Source: Rickettsiales bacterium (GTDB lineage Bacteria; Pseudomonadota; Alphaproteobacteria; Rickettsiales; SXRF01). From it: a DNA stretch of 64,000 bases. Shown in pieces: positions 9,804 to 18,446 of this stretch. The DNA is taken from positions 588,848 to 652,847 of the forward strand of contig JAOAUZ010000001.1 of assembly GCA_025464625.1 (NCBI GenBank). The letters are read 5' to 3'. Position 1 is the first letter of the stretch. The number at the start of each line of letters is the position of its first letter. The position numbers were made by a program, and so were the translations under genes. The notes under the pieces were generated by a model that did no database searches, was not told where the DNA came from, and saw only the letters and a list, made by a program, of their open reading frames with translations.

Positions 9804-10135
9804 GTTTATTTTTAGTTGCATCTGTTTTGCAACAGATAAACACAGAATACATGGTAATTATGGTTTGTCCCGCAATGGCTTCAGAGACATGTAAGAAAGC
9901 TTGCGGATGAGCAGAGAACTCTATTTACCTTGCGGATTATTATTAAATTTTTATACAACCTCGACCTCACAGTCGGTATATCATTGATTTTTATGGATTT
10001 ATTATTTTGTACTATTGCACCACCACTTACGAGACAGGCATCCAATCTGACTCTGGTTGGTTGTTATTTGTCAGAACATTACCCGCCTAAAACTTGATGG
10101 TTCCGATCGTGTGGTGATTCAAAAGGAGTCCCACT
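9804..10135 (+). promoter_or_regulatory. Putative structured 5' leader of rne
   Basis: Visible elements: a direct repeat CTTGCGGAT at 9900-9908 and 9929-9937; a hairpin ACC-T-CGAC / GTCG-GT at 9958-9977; and a 19-codon open frame (ATG 9851 to TGA 9910) without a clear ribosome site. A strong Shine-Dalgarno AAAGGAG lies just before the rne ATG at 10136, flanked by GTGG/CCAC, which could weakly mask it. RNase E is known to autoregulate through its long 5' UTR in E. coli; here that role is inferred from leader length only. Confidence 0.45.
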
Positions 10136-12715
10136 ATGACAAAACGCATGCTTATTGATGCGCTACACCCAGAAGAAACTCGCGTAGTAATAGCCGATGA
10201 GAACCAAATTTATGACTTTGATTTTGTCAGCACAGCTAAAAAACAACTTAAAGGTAATATTTATCTTGCAAAGATCACTAGGGTAGAACCCTCATTACAG
10301 GCTGCATTTGTTGAATATGGCGGTGGGAAACAAGGCTTTTTACCATTTTCTGAAATACATACCGACTATTACCAAATTCCAATTTCTGACCGTAAAAAAT
10401 TAATGGAAGAAGTCGCCCATGAAATTGATGAACAAGATAATATTTCTGATTCAGCTACTATTGAAGCAAACACCCCAGAAGGCGTAGACAACCAAACTAT
10501 TCCTGAAAACACGGGGTTTACGCCTGAAACTTCTGTAATGGAGATAAATACAGTAGAAGAATCCACCGAAGAAAGTGAGAGTCGCCCTGCCTATCTTATG
10601 CAGGGGGCAATTGATACATCAATTAGTGAAGAAAATTTTCCTTCTGATTCTCTTGAGATAACCGATACAATTGTTCCTCCATATGATGCTTCCGTTAATA
10701 CACAGGAACCTAGCGAAGATCATTTTGGTGATAATATTTCTGCCTCAGATGAAAATGTTCAAACTGCTGAAACTGATAAGGAAGAAGTAGAAACTCTTGC
10801 CAGTGATGAGGAAGAGCTTCGCGATAAACGTAAGCGCAACGTATTCATGCGCCGTTATAAAATTCAAGAGGTTATACGCCGTGGCCAAATAGTTCTGATG
10901 CAGGTTATTAAAGAAGAACGTGGTAATAAAGGCGCGTCATTGACTACCTATTTGTCATTGGCTGGTCGCTACTGTGTCCTGATGCCTAATTCTCCAAAAG
11001 ACGGTGGTATTTCTCGTAAAATAGCCAGTGCGGAAGATCGTAAACGCCTCAAAGCCATTTCTACCGAATTTCGTTTAGCTGAAGGAATGAGCGTTATTAT
11101 ACGCACAGCGGGAATGGATCGCACCCATGCTGAAATTAAACGTGACTTTGATTATCTGGTTAAATTGTGGAATGCAATCCGTGAAGATACTTTAAAATCT
11201 AATGCTCCAGCACTTATTTATGAGGAAAGCGACATTGTAAAGCGAGCAATACGAGATCAATACAGTAATGATATTGAAGAAATAGCCATCGAGGGAGAGA
11301 GTGCCTATAGAACGGCCTGTGAGTTTATGAAGCTGTTGCTTCCTAGCCATCTGCCTAAAATTAAGAAATATTCTGCACAAACTCCTCTTTTTTATGCCTA
11401 TGGAATTGAAGAGCAGCTATTATCGATGCACGACCCAGTGGTCAAAATGAAATCTGGTGCCTATTTAGTTATAAATCCGACTGAGGCCTTGATTTCTATT
11501 GACGTAAACTCTGGTCGTGCAACTGGCGAAAGAAATATCGAGGAAACAGCTCTAAAAACAAATCTTGAAGCCGCAGCCGAGGTGGCTAAACAGCTTCGCT
11601 TGCGCGACTTAGCAGGGCTGGTTGTAATTGATTTTATTGATATGTTAGATTCACGAAATCGTCGTGCAGTAGAAAAAACGTTAAAAGACTCAATGAAAAC
11701 TGACCGAGCAAAAATTCAACTTGGGCGCATAAGCCCGTTTGGATTGTTGGAAATGTCACGCCAACGTCTACGCTCCAGCATTTCGGAAACAAATATGATG
11801 CAATGCCCACATTGTGTTGGTCGTGGTGTTATCCGTTCAGATGAATCGATGGGTATCCAAGTCATACGCGCAATTGAAAAAGAAGCGAGTAATGGAAATA
11901 TAACCAGTCTACGGGTTACGGCAGCGCAAGCATTAGCTATGCACCTCCTTAACTACAAACGAGATAAACTTCTTGAACTTGAAAAACGCTATAATATTTC
12001 AATACAAATCATTGTTAACCAAGAACTTGCATCCTCAGAGTTTAATGTAGAAAAAATTCGTCGTTCACCAAATGATAGGGTAGAAGGGCAAGATTTCCGT
12101 CGGCCAAAACGCAATGACCGTCCACGAAATACAGAAAAAATGTCCGAATTTTCAGCAAATACGGTGGTAGATTCTGCAGATGTTAGTTCGGTTGATGGAG
12201 CAGAAAATACTATATCATCTGATACAAGTAACGATCCAGCCCGTCGCAGTCGTCGTCGTAGTCGTCGTGGCACACGAAATAATTACGGTGAACGCCCAGA
12301 AAGCAATGTTGGTGATAATACAATTGCCACAACACAAGATGTTGAAGGGGGTGCTTCCGAAGAAATATCTACGGTTGAGGCAACAGAATCTTCACCAAAA
12401 CGTCCGCCACGCGAACGCGGTGGTCGTAACCGCCGTAAGTGGCGTGATCGCAGTGAACACAATAATTCTGGCGAGCAAGTAACAACGGAAGAGGCTCCGA
12501 CTCGCTGGGATGGTGGCGCATCCGCCCTTGCTGATGGAAAGGTTTTACCAGCTTTTGCTTCGGATTTACGTCCAGTTGCTGTGCCAGCACCGCCAACCTA
12601 TAAAGCATTCCATGACTATAAGCCAGAAGAGCCAGCTCATAGAGTACAACCAGAAGCACCACCTTCACCACCAAAACGTGGGTGGTGGCAAAAAATGATT
12701 AGTCTGGATGAATAA
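10136..12715 (+). CDS. rne: Ribonuclease E/G family endoribonuclease
   Basis: This 859-aa endoribonuclease should carry out mRNA decay and rRNA/tRNA maturation and scaffold the degradosome. The S1 RNA-binding domain starts near residue 40 (QGFLPFSEIH) and is split by a roughly 150-residue acidic insert (about 75-225), as in other alphaproteobacterial RNase E. Catalytic metal-site segments are ISIDVNSGRATGERN and VVIDFIDMLD. The zinc-link CPHCVGRG follows. The C-terminal third is disordered, with Arg-rich tracts (RRSRRRSRRG, bases about 12242-12270) and a proline-rich end ending in GWWQKMISLDE, probably RNA and partner binding. Start is fixed by AAAGGAG. The BepA-like gene follows 2 nt after the stop. 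Confidence 0.95.
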   Translation: MTKRMLIDALHPEETRVVIADENQIYDFDFVSTAKKQLKGNIYLAKITRVEPSLQAAFVEYGGGKQGFLPFSEIHTDYYQIPISDRKKLMEEVAHEIDEQDNISDSATIEANTPEGVDNQTIPENTGFTPETSVMEINTVEESTEESESRPAYLMQGAIDTSISEENFPSDSLEITDTIVPPYDASVNTQEPSEDHFGDNISASDENVQTAETDKEEVETLASDEEELRDKRKRNVFMRRYKIQEVIRRGQIVLMQVIKEERGNKGASLTTYLSLAGRYCVLMPNSPKDGGISRKIASAEDRKRLKAISTEFRLAEGMSVIIRTAGMDRTHAEIKRDFDYLVKLWNAIREDTLKSNAPALIYEESDIVKRAIRDQYSNDIEEIAIEGESAYRTACEFMKLLLPSHLPKIKKYSAQTPLFYAYGIEEQLLSMHDPVVKMKSGAYLVINPTEALISIDVNSGRATGERNIEETALKTNLEAAAEVAKQLRLRDLAGLVVIDFIDMLDSRNRRAVEKTLKDSMKTDRAKIQLGRISPFGLLEMSRQRLRSSISETNMMQCPHCVGRGVIRSDESMGIQVIRAIEKEASNGNITSLRVTAAQALAMHLLNYKRDKLLELEKRYNISIQIIVNQELASSEFNVEKIRRSPNDRVEGQDFRRPKRNDRPRNTEKMSEFSANTVVDSADVSSVDGAENTISSDTSNDPARRSRRRSRRGTRNNYGERPESNVGDNTIATTQDVEGGASEEISTVEATESSPKRPPRERGGRNRRKWRDRSEHNNSGEQVTTEEAPTRWDGGASALADGKVLPAFASDLRPVAVPAPPTYKAFHDYKPEEPAHRVQPEAPPSPPKRGWWQKMISLDE

Positions 12716-12717
12716 AA

Positions 12718-14106
12718 ATGTACCGCGCAGAACAGAAAAAATATTCAATATCAGCGTATAAATATTTTACTGCCATTTTTACATTATTATTTTTCCTTGC
12801 TAACCCAGCCATTGCTGTACCACTAATAAGAGATGCAGAAATAGAAAATACACTGCGAGTTTATGCTGATCCTATTTTTAAGGCTGCTGGCGTAAACAGT
12901 TCATCTACAAAACTGTTCATAGTACAGGATAGTTCATTGAATGCCTATGTTGCGGGCGGTGCAAATATGTTTATCAACACTGGGTTGATAATGGCAACAG
13001 AGACTCCAGATATTTTGATAGGTGTGATGGCACATGAGACAGGTCACATAGCTGGCGGACATTTGGCGCGAGGTACAGAACAACTGAAAAATGCCCAACT
13101 TGGCACAGTCCTTACCTTTGTACTTGGAGCCGCCGCAGCAGCAGCTTCTAAAAAACCAGAAGCAGCAGCAGCCGTCATTACTGGTGGACAAAACACCGTG
13201 GCACGAAATTTCTTGTCATACACTCGTGCAAACGAGCAGGCCGCCGACCAATCCGCCTTAACCAGCTTAGATAAGCTAGGAATTTCTGCTAAAGGAATGG
13301 TGAGCATGTTCGAGTTGTTAAAAAGGAACGAAAGAAAACAATTCGGCTCACCAGATCCTTATATGCTAACACACCCACTCACCAATGAACGCATAGAATT
13401 TGTGCGTAATCACGTTGAGAAATCTAAAATTCCAGTTGGTCAATATCCGAATAGTTACACCATATTACATCAGCGCATGGTAGCAAAGTTGCACGGCTTT
13501 ATACAAACCCCAGAGCGTACTTTACAAAAATATCCGCCTAGCGACAGAAGTATCCATGCTCGTTTAGCGAGATCTATTGCCTATTATAAGATGCCAGAAA
13601 TCGAAAACTCTCTAAAAGAAATTAATAGCCTAATAGAAGAGTTGCCAAAAGATCCATTTTTTCATGAATTGAAGGGGCAGATTTTATTCGAAAATGGTAG
13701 AACGAGCGAGGCTCTAACTTCTTATCAAGCCGCCATCAAGCTGCTACCTAATTCTCCACTTATACTATCCGATTTAGCAAAAGTTGAGCTATCACAAAAA
13801 CTAGATTCAACGATAAAGCCAGCTATATCTCACCTTGAAAAATCAGTAAGTATTGATAACAGCAATTCAGAAGCTTGGAGATTGCTCGCAACAGCTTATG
13901 GTAATGCAGATAATTTGCCAATGTCGTACCTAGCTTTGGCTGAAGAAGCATTGCTTAAAGGTGATACAAAAACTGCTCTAAAAATGTCAAATCAGTCTAT
14001 TTCTACATTAAAAGATGCATCACCAGCCCAAAGAAGAGCCCAAGATATTAAGAACAAAGCAGAAGAAATGAATAAACAACTGAATGATAGTAACAGCCCA
14101 TTTTGA
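12718..14106 (+). CDS. BepA-like M48 metalloprotease with TPR domain
   Basis: This 462-aa periplasmic protein has a signal peptide (about residues 1-33, ending NPAIAVP), then an M48 domain with zinc motif HETGH (106-110) and third ligand Glu173 (ANEQAAD). The C-terminal half is TPR-like helices (PNSPLILSDLAKVEL, SEAWRLLATAYGNAD). This layout matches BepA/YfgC, which degrades misassembled outer-membrane proteins and helps LptD mature. It starts 2 nt after rne and is followed by a DsbA-like gene; LptD maturation needs disulfides, so the pairing is sensible, though this is inference. Confidence 0.88.
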   Translation: MYRAEQKKYSISAYKYFTAIFTLLFFLANPAIAVPLIRDAEIENTLRVYADPIFKAAGVNSSSTKLFIVQDSSLNAYVAGGANMFINTGLIMATETPDILIGVMAHETGHIAGGHLARGTEQLKNAQLGTVLTFVLGAAAAAASKKPEAAAAVITGGQNTVARNFLSYTRANEQAADQSALTSLDKLGISAKGMVSMFELLKRNERKQFGSPDPYMLTHPLTNERIEFVRNHVEKSKIPVGQYPNSYTILHQRMVAKLHGFIQTPERTLQKYPPSDRSIHARLARSIAYYKMPEIENSLKEINSLIEELPKDPFFHELKGQILFENGRTSEALTSYQAAIKLLPNSPLILSDLAKVELSQKLDSTIKPAISHLEKSVSIDNSNSEAWRLLATAYGNADNLPMSYLALAEEALLKGDTKTALKMSNQSISTLKDASPAQRRAQDIKNKAEEMNKQLNDSNSPF

Positions 14107-14187
14107 ATTTATTATTCTGTATACTTTTATTTTAAAATTGTTACTATCCACGCTGGTTATTGATTAAAAATGATGGAGTTATTTTAC

Positions 14188-14961
14188 ATGTCCCGATTTA
14201 ATTTTTTTATTATCGCATTATCAGCCACCTGCATTTTATCAAGTGTGGCTATTGCTGAATCTTCTCCAAAGTCTGGTGATGAACCAGTCACTCGCTCACA
14301 ACTCCCCGCTCTTATAAAAGAAGCTTTGATTAACAATCCTACAATACTTGCTGAAGTGGTTGAAAAGATACAAGCATCTCAGGAAGAAGAAAGTTCAAAA
14401 AAGTCTAAAGAAGCAATTGTTAAACGTAAAAATGATTTATTCTCCGATCCAACTTCACCAGTTGTTGGTGCTACTGATGCTGATGTAACCATTGTGGAGT
14501 TCTTCGACTATCATTGTGGTTATTGCAAACAAGCTCTTGCCTCTATCTCTAAGTTACTTGAGAAGGACAAGAAAGTTCGTGTTGTCCTGAAGGAATATCC
14601 AATTTTGAGTGAGGACTCAAGATATGCTTCGCGCGCTGCTTTAGCTGTTAACCGTATAGCAAAAGATAAATATTTTGATTTCCACAAGGCGATGTTTTCT
14701 GTAAGTGGCTCTATAAATGAAAATGTTGTTGTCGGACAAGCTAAAAAACTTGGTATTGATGCTGAGAAACTAAAAAAAGAAATGGATAGTCCAGAGATCG
14801 AAGCAATCCTAGCAAAAAACAGAGAGTTGGGTGGTGAGGTTGGTGCGCTTGGGACTCCTGCTCTTGTCATAGGTGAGAATTTTTATCCTGGTGCAATGCC
14901 ATACGAATCTATGCAAAAAGCTGTCGATGCTGTGCGTAGCGAAAAAAAACCAGCTAAATAA
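14188..14961 (+). CDS. DsbA-family periplasmic thiol-disulfide oxidoreductase (CGYC)
   Basis: The product is 257 aa from ATG 14188, chosen because GGAG at 14175-14178 sits 9 nt upstream; an in-frame ATG at 14170 lies before that site. A signal peptide (about 1-24, ending IAES) and a helical linker (25-85, Lys/Glu-rich) precede the thioredoxin-fold domain with CGYC at 110-113 in FFDYHCGYCKQ and the cis-proline loop GTPALVIG. It resembles the ScsC/DsbC-like alphaproteobacterial proteins whose N-terminal helices drive oligomerisation, so isomerase activity is as likely as oxidase. A strong terminator follows. Confidence 0.85.
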   Translation: MSRFNFFIIALSATCILSSVAIAESSPKSGDEPVTRSQLPALIKEALINNPTILAEVVEKIQASQEEESSKKSKEAIVKRKNDLFSDPTSPVVGATDADVTIVEFFDYHCGYCKQALASISKLLEKDKKVRVVLKEYPILSEDSRYASRAALAVNRIAKDKYFDFHKAMFSVSGSINENVVVGQAKKLGIDAEKLKKEMDSPEIEAILAKNRELGGEVGALGTPALVIGENFYPGAMPYESMQKAVDAVRSEKKPAK

Positions 14962-14987
14962 TCTAAACTAATAATTTCTATAATATA

Positions 14988-15015
14988 CCCCATGATTTAG
15001 ATCATGGGGTTTTTT
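14988..15015 (+). terminator. Rho-independent terminator after the rne-bepA-dsbA unit
   Basis: A perfect 9-bp stem CCCCATGAT / ATCATGGGG (14988-14996 with 15001-15009), loop TTAG, followed by six T. It separates this unit from the convergent gene ending at 15023. Confidence 0.92.
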
Positions 15016-15022
15016 ATTATTG

Positions 15023-15421
15023 TTAATCTTCCAACTGATAATGTTCTCGGTAAGTACGAACAGCAGTTTTTCCCGCCTGCTTGCGTAAAATTTCAATACA
15101 AAAGTTATATGTATCTATAGGTCTTTCCGTTTTTGAGAAATGGTTTTCATTACTTTTAAATATTTCACCAAGCAATAATGGCTGCCAAACCTTGCCATCT
15201 GACACATCAACTTTGAAATAACCAGTCAGACCTGTGTTTTCATATTCACCCAGCCGTGTGCTATTTAGGGCATCATTTTGTGGATATACCAACAGATCAC
15301 CTTTCTGTGCTTGCAGTGCCACTTCATCATCAACATATTGCAAAAAAACTACACCCGTTAGGACAATAGTAACCTTAGGCTTTTCTTTCACTTGATAACG
15401 TAATTTATTATGCTTTGCCAT
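15023..15421 (-). CDS. Conserved-looking hypothetical protein downstream of ispE
   Basis: From ATG 15421 the protein is 132 aa, starting MAKHNKLRYQVKEKP. This start has GAGGG a few nt upstream and lies 19 nt after the ispE stop. A longer frame opens at 15556, but its extra residues are only the out-of-frame 3' end of ispE. There is no signal peptide or transmembrane helix. It appears to be an alpha/beta protein with a short hydrophobic strand (VTIVLTGVVFL) and a charged C-terminus (YREHYQLED). I do not recognise the family. Codon use matches its neighbours. Confidence 0.7.
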   Translation of the reverse strand: MAKHNKLRYQVKEKPKVTIVLTGVVFLQYVDDEVALQAQKGDLLVYPQNDALNSTRLGEYENTGLTGYFKVDVSDGKVWQPLLLGEIFKSNENHFSKTERPIDTYNFCIEILRKQAGKTAVRTYREHYQLED

Positions 15422-15440
15422 AATGCCCTCTATTAAATTT

Positions 15441-16325
15441 CTACTGCATAATACATGTGCCAATGCACCATGCTTGTGGATATTTCTCCAGCAATTTTTT
15501 AGCAGCATTATCAGCTGCTTTTTTGTTATTATATAATCCAAAACAAGTTGCGCCACTCCCCGACATACGAGCTAAGTAACATCCTTCTGTTGTTTTTAAT
15601 AGGTTTATAATATCCGCTATAACTGGTATTTTTTTTATGGATACAGACTCTAAATCATTCCCATATCCCATTTCGTCTGTAATTTCTGATAAATCGAAAT
15701 AATTACGGTTTACTGCATTAGCACCTCTAAATATCACAGAACTCCTGCTAAAATCTCTAAATACCTCTGCTGTTACAAGTTGTATGTTGGGATTAATAAG
15801 AACCAAATAAGCCACGCCTCTTAACTCGACTGGCTTCAAATTTTCGCCAACACCAGTCATGAATACTGGTTTTCCATACAAACAAGCTTGGACATCACTT
15901 CCTAAACTCAATGCTATTTCTGATAATTTTTTCTCATGAATATCCAGTTCCCATAATGCACATAGAGCCTTAATTGTAGCTGCTGCATCAGCAGAACCTC
16001 CGCCTATTCCCGAAGCAAGCGGCAGATTTTTGGTAAGTATAATCCTTGCGCCACGAGGTTTTGATAAACAATTTTGTACCGCTATGGCAGCTTTCCACAC
16101 TAAATTTTCTTCTAAAGGCGCAAATAAAAGATTTGAAGAAAATTTTCCTACAATCTCAAGGGACAGTTCATCATCTTCTATAACCTGTATCTTATCGCCA
16201 TATTCTGTAAAAACAGTAAGGCTCTCCAATAGATGATATCCATCAGAACGCTTACCAACAACATGCAGGAATAAATTTATCTTCGCAGGAGCATGTACGA
16301 TTATATTGTCCACGTTATTCAACAA
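15441..16325 (-). CDS. ispE: 4-diphosphocytidyl-2-C-methyl-D-erythritol kinase IspE
   Basis: A GHMP kinase of 294 aa that phosphorylates CDP-ME in the MEP isoprenoid pathway. It has the substrate motif PAKINL (residues 13-18) and the glycine-rich ATP motif PLASGIGGGSADAA (102-115), with the C-terminal motif ARMSGSGATCFG. Length is normal. Its ATG overlaps the 3' end of the upstream TPR gene by 11 nt, an adjacency common in alphaproteobacteria. Confidence 0.95.
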   Translation of the reverse strand: MLNNVDNIIVHAPAKINLFLHVVGKRSDGYHLLESLTVFTEYGDKIQVIEDDELSLEIVGKFSSNLLFAPLEENLVWKAAIAVQNCLSKPRGARIILTKNLPLASGIGGGSADAAATIKALCALWELDIHEKKLSEIALSLGSDVQACLYGKPVFMTGVGENLKPVELRGVAYLVLINPNIQLVTAEVFRDFSRSSVIFRGANAVNRNYFDLSEITDEMGYGNDLESVSIKKIPVIADIINLLKTTEGCYLARMSGSGATCFGLYNNKKAADNAAKKLLEKYPQAWCIGTCIMQ

Positions 16326-18102
16326 CCGCAGTTTTTATTGTGGTATTTTTATTTTTTTTTTCCGTTACATCTGATGAAACAATGTCTGGCAAACCACTTT
16401 TTATCTTATTCTGAAGCTCTTGCGAAACATTATTATCCTTTACATATATAAGCGATCTATCCCACTGAAAACGAGCTTCAGTCTTACGTCCAAGCCTCCA
16501 GTACAAATCACCAAGATGTTCATTAACTGTGGCATCTGCTGGTAGTAATGATACAGCCCTTTCCAGATATAAAACTGACTGTTTGTAATCTCCAGATAGA
16601 TACAATGCCCATCCCATACTATCCATAATTTGTGGATCAGATGGGCGTTTTGTTATAGCTTTTTCAATGAACTCTTTAGCATTCGCTAAATTTTCACCGC
16701 GCATCAATAGGCTATATCCTAAATAATTCAAAACATCTGGCTGAATTGGACTTAATTCAATAGAACGCCTAAGATTCCTTTCTGCTTCAGTCCAATTACC
16801 TAACTTATCAAAACATGTTCCAATAGCAAAGAAAATAGACCAATGCTGCTCACTAATCACCTTTAACGTACCAAGAGCTTCCCCATAAACAGTTATAGCA
16901 TCGGAAAAACGTTCTTGATTCCTTAGCAAATCACCCTTCGCCATATAAGCATCTAAATTATTAGGTAATTTTGCTATTATCTCATCCAATTTTGCTATCG
17001 CCTCATCAAATTTCTTTAATCGACCAAGATTTATGGCTGCATATAGTTGTGCATGGCTATGTAATTGGCTCGTAGGCGATATTTTTGCTAATAACTCATT
17101 GGCTATACCATATTGCTGTAACTCACTGTAAGCCTGTGCCAGCGCAACAGTAGCCAACTCCATATCTGGCTTCAAGTACAGTGCCAACTGCAAATACAGC
17201 GCAGCATCCTGCGTTACATCAGCAGCAAGCATGATTGATCCCATAGTCAGCAATACTTCAGCCGCACCATCCTGCATATTATTGATGGAATATGATTTGG
17301 TTTTAAATACATTGACATTGCTATTTTTTTGACGATATGCGGTAACAAATGGCTTTAAAGCTTCTGGTGAGTTATTTTTTTCATAAAATTGAACCAACAT
17401 CTCAATAACACGGGAAGGTGGATGAGATGGATCCTCTACAGCCTGCTTAAAATTTTCTGTCGCAGCCTTTGTAAATCCAGCCTGTGCGTTAATTAAAGCA
17501 AGATGATAGTTTACCACTGGAGCAGCTCTGCCAACTTCAGCACTTAATTCTTCCATCATCAACGGCTTTAGTAATTTGTGTTGCTCAACATCCAACCAAG
17601 CAGAAATGAGCGGTAGCCACAGCTGCCCCCCCTCTTCTTCGGACATCTTATCAAGAATTTTTGAGGCAGAAATAGCGTCCTTATTTTTTATTGCTTTAAG
17701 ACTCAGCATGAGAGCCGATATAGATTCTTTAGGATTATCTTTAGAAATAGACAGCGCTATCTCCATAGCCTTATCCACATGTCCACCCAATAAATACAAC
17801 CCCATCAATTGATTAGCTATTTCTATATTTTGAGGGTTTTTTTTATATACTGATTGCAAAGATTTTATTGCACTATCTACATCACCTGTAGAACGCGAAA
17901 ACTGGCTAGACAAATAACTGCCATAAACACCAACTCCACTGGCATCATCATTGGTAGAATCATCACCAGCCTTTTCGGTATCAACCCCAGAAGGGAAAAG
18001 TGCAGCTTTCTCCTCATTGGAAGCAAAAGCTGCTTGAATAACACTACTAGCAATGACGACCACAACAGAAAATATTGTAAATATTATCTTATTTTTCAAC
18101 AT
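16315..18102 (-). CDS. Exported tetratricopeptide repeat protein
   Basis: This 595-aa protein has an N-terminal signal peptide (about residues 1-27, IFSVVVVIASSVIQAAFAS) and TPR-like helical repeats through most of its length, clearest in the C-terminal half (for example PDVLNYLGYSLLMRGENL, DPQIMDSMGWALYLSGDY, ATVNEHLGDLYWRLGRK). It is probably a periplasmic or outer-membrane scaffold; no catalytic motif is seen. It is the first gene of the unit TPR-ispE-unknown and faces the 65-aa gene across a 143-bp divergent region. Confidence 0.85.
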   Translation of the reverse strand: MLKNKIIFTIFSVVVVIASSVIQAAFASNEEKAALFPSGVDTEKAGDDSTNDDASGVGVYGSYLSSQFSRSTGDVDSAIKSLQSVYKKNPQNIEIANQLMGLYLLGGHVDKAMEIALSISKDNPKESISALMLSLKAIKNKDAISASKILDKMSEEEGGQLWLPLISAWLDVEQHKLLKPLMMEELSAEVGRAAPVVNYHLALINAQAGFTKAATENFKQAVEDPSHPPSRVIEMLVQFYEKNNSPEALKPFVTAYRQKNSNVNVFKTKSYSINNMQDGAAEVLLTMGSIMLAADVTQDAALYLQLALYLKPDMELATVALAQAYSELQQYGIANELLAKISPTSQLHSHAQLYAAINLGRLKKFDEAIAKLDEIIAKLPNNLDAYMAKGDLLRNQERFSDAITVYGEALGTLKVISEQHWSIFFAIGTCFDKLGNWTEAERNLRRSIELSPIQPDVLNYLGYSLLMRGENLANAKEFIEKAITKRPSDPQIMDSMGWALYLSGDYKQSVLYLERAVSLLPADATVNEHLGDLYWRLGRKTEARFQWDRSLIYVKDNNVSQELQNKIKSGLPDIVSSDVTEKKNKNTTIKTAVVE

Positions 18103-18245
18103 ATTAAAAACTATACCCTAAATAAATTACACCAGAAATATACTATAACAGTAATATATAATAAAAACACTTGCGCGTTTTGCGTATCTTACTAGAATCC
18201 CCCCCTAATTTGAAACAACTATTTTAATATGAAAGTGAGTATTTT

Positions 18246-18443
18246 ATGAGCGGTAAAGCAAGTAAAAATAACCCTGAAGCACGCGGAAAAGTAACGGCTC
18301 TTCGTAAATATAATGGCAAAACAGTAAAGCCAGTACTTTTTATCAAGAGTGGCGTTGGTCGGTACATGGCTGCCAGCTTTGAAGATGGAACTTTAGCTGT
18401 CGATAAAAACACAGGTCTTCCGATAGCTTATAAGAGCATATAA
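18246..18443 (+). CDS. Small basic hypothetical protein (65 aa)
   Basis: The product is a soluble, Lys-rich 65-aa protein (MSGKASKNNPEARGKVTALR at the start). The ATG follows GAAAGTGAG, a usable ribosome site, about 8 nt away. The gene stands alone between a divergent TPR gene and the convergent ETF-QO gene, whose stop is 3 nt away. The pattern of short strands and a Gly turn (KSGVGRYMAASFEDGTLAVD) suggests a small beta-rich domain. I do not recognise a named family. The clean start and normal codon use support a real gene. Confidence 0.65.
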   Translation: MSGKASKNNPEARGKVTALRKYNGKTVKPVLFIKSGVGRYMAASFEDGTLAVDKNTGLPIAYKSI

Positions 18444-18446
18444 GCA

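Larger units (their letters stand above)
9657..10135. other. Long intergenic region between amiC and rne
   Basis: The region lies between two divergent genes and is the only gene-free stretch over 300 nt. It holds a good plus-strand promoter (9769-9797) and a leader of about 330 nt for rne. I see no tRNA-like cloverleaf and no long ORF. A palindrome TCTGTT-TTGC-AACAGA lies just downstream of the promoter. The promoter of amiC must lie at the left end, but I cannot pick convincing boxes. Confidence 0.7.
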
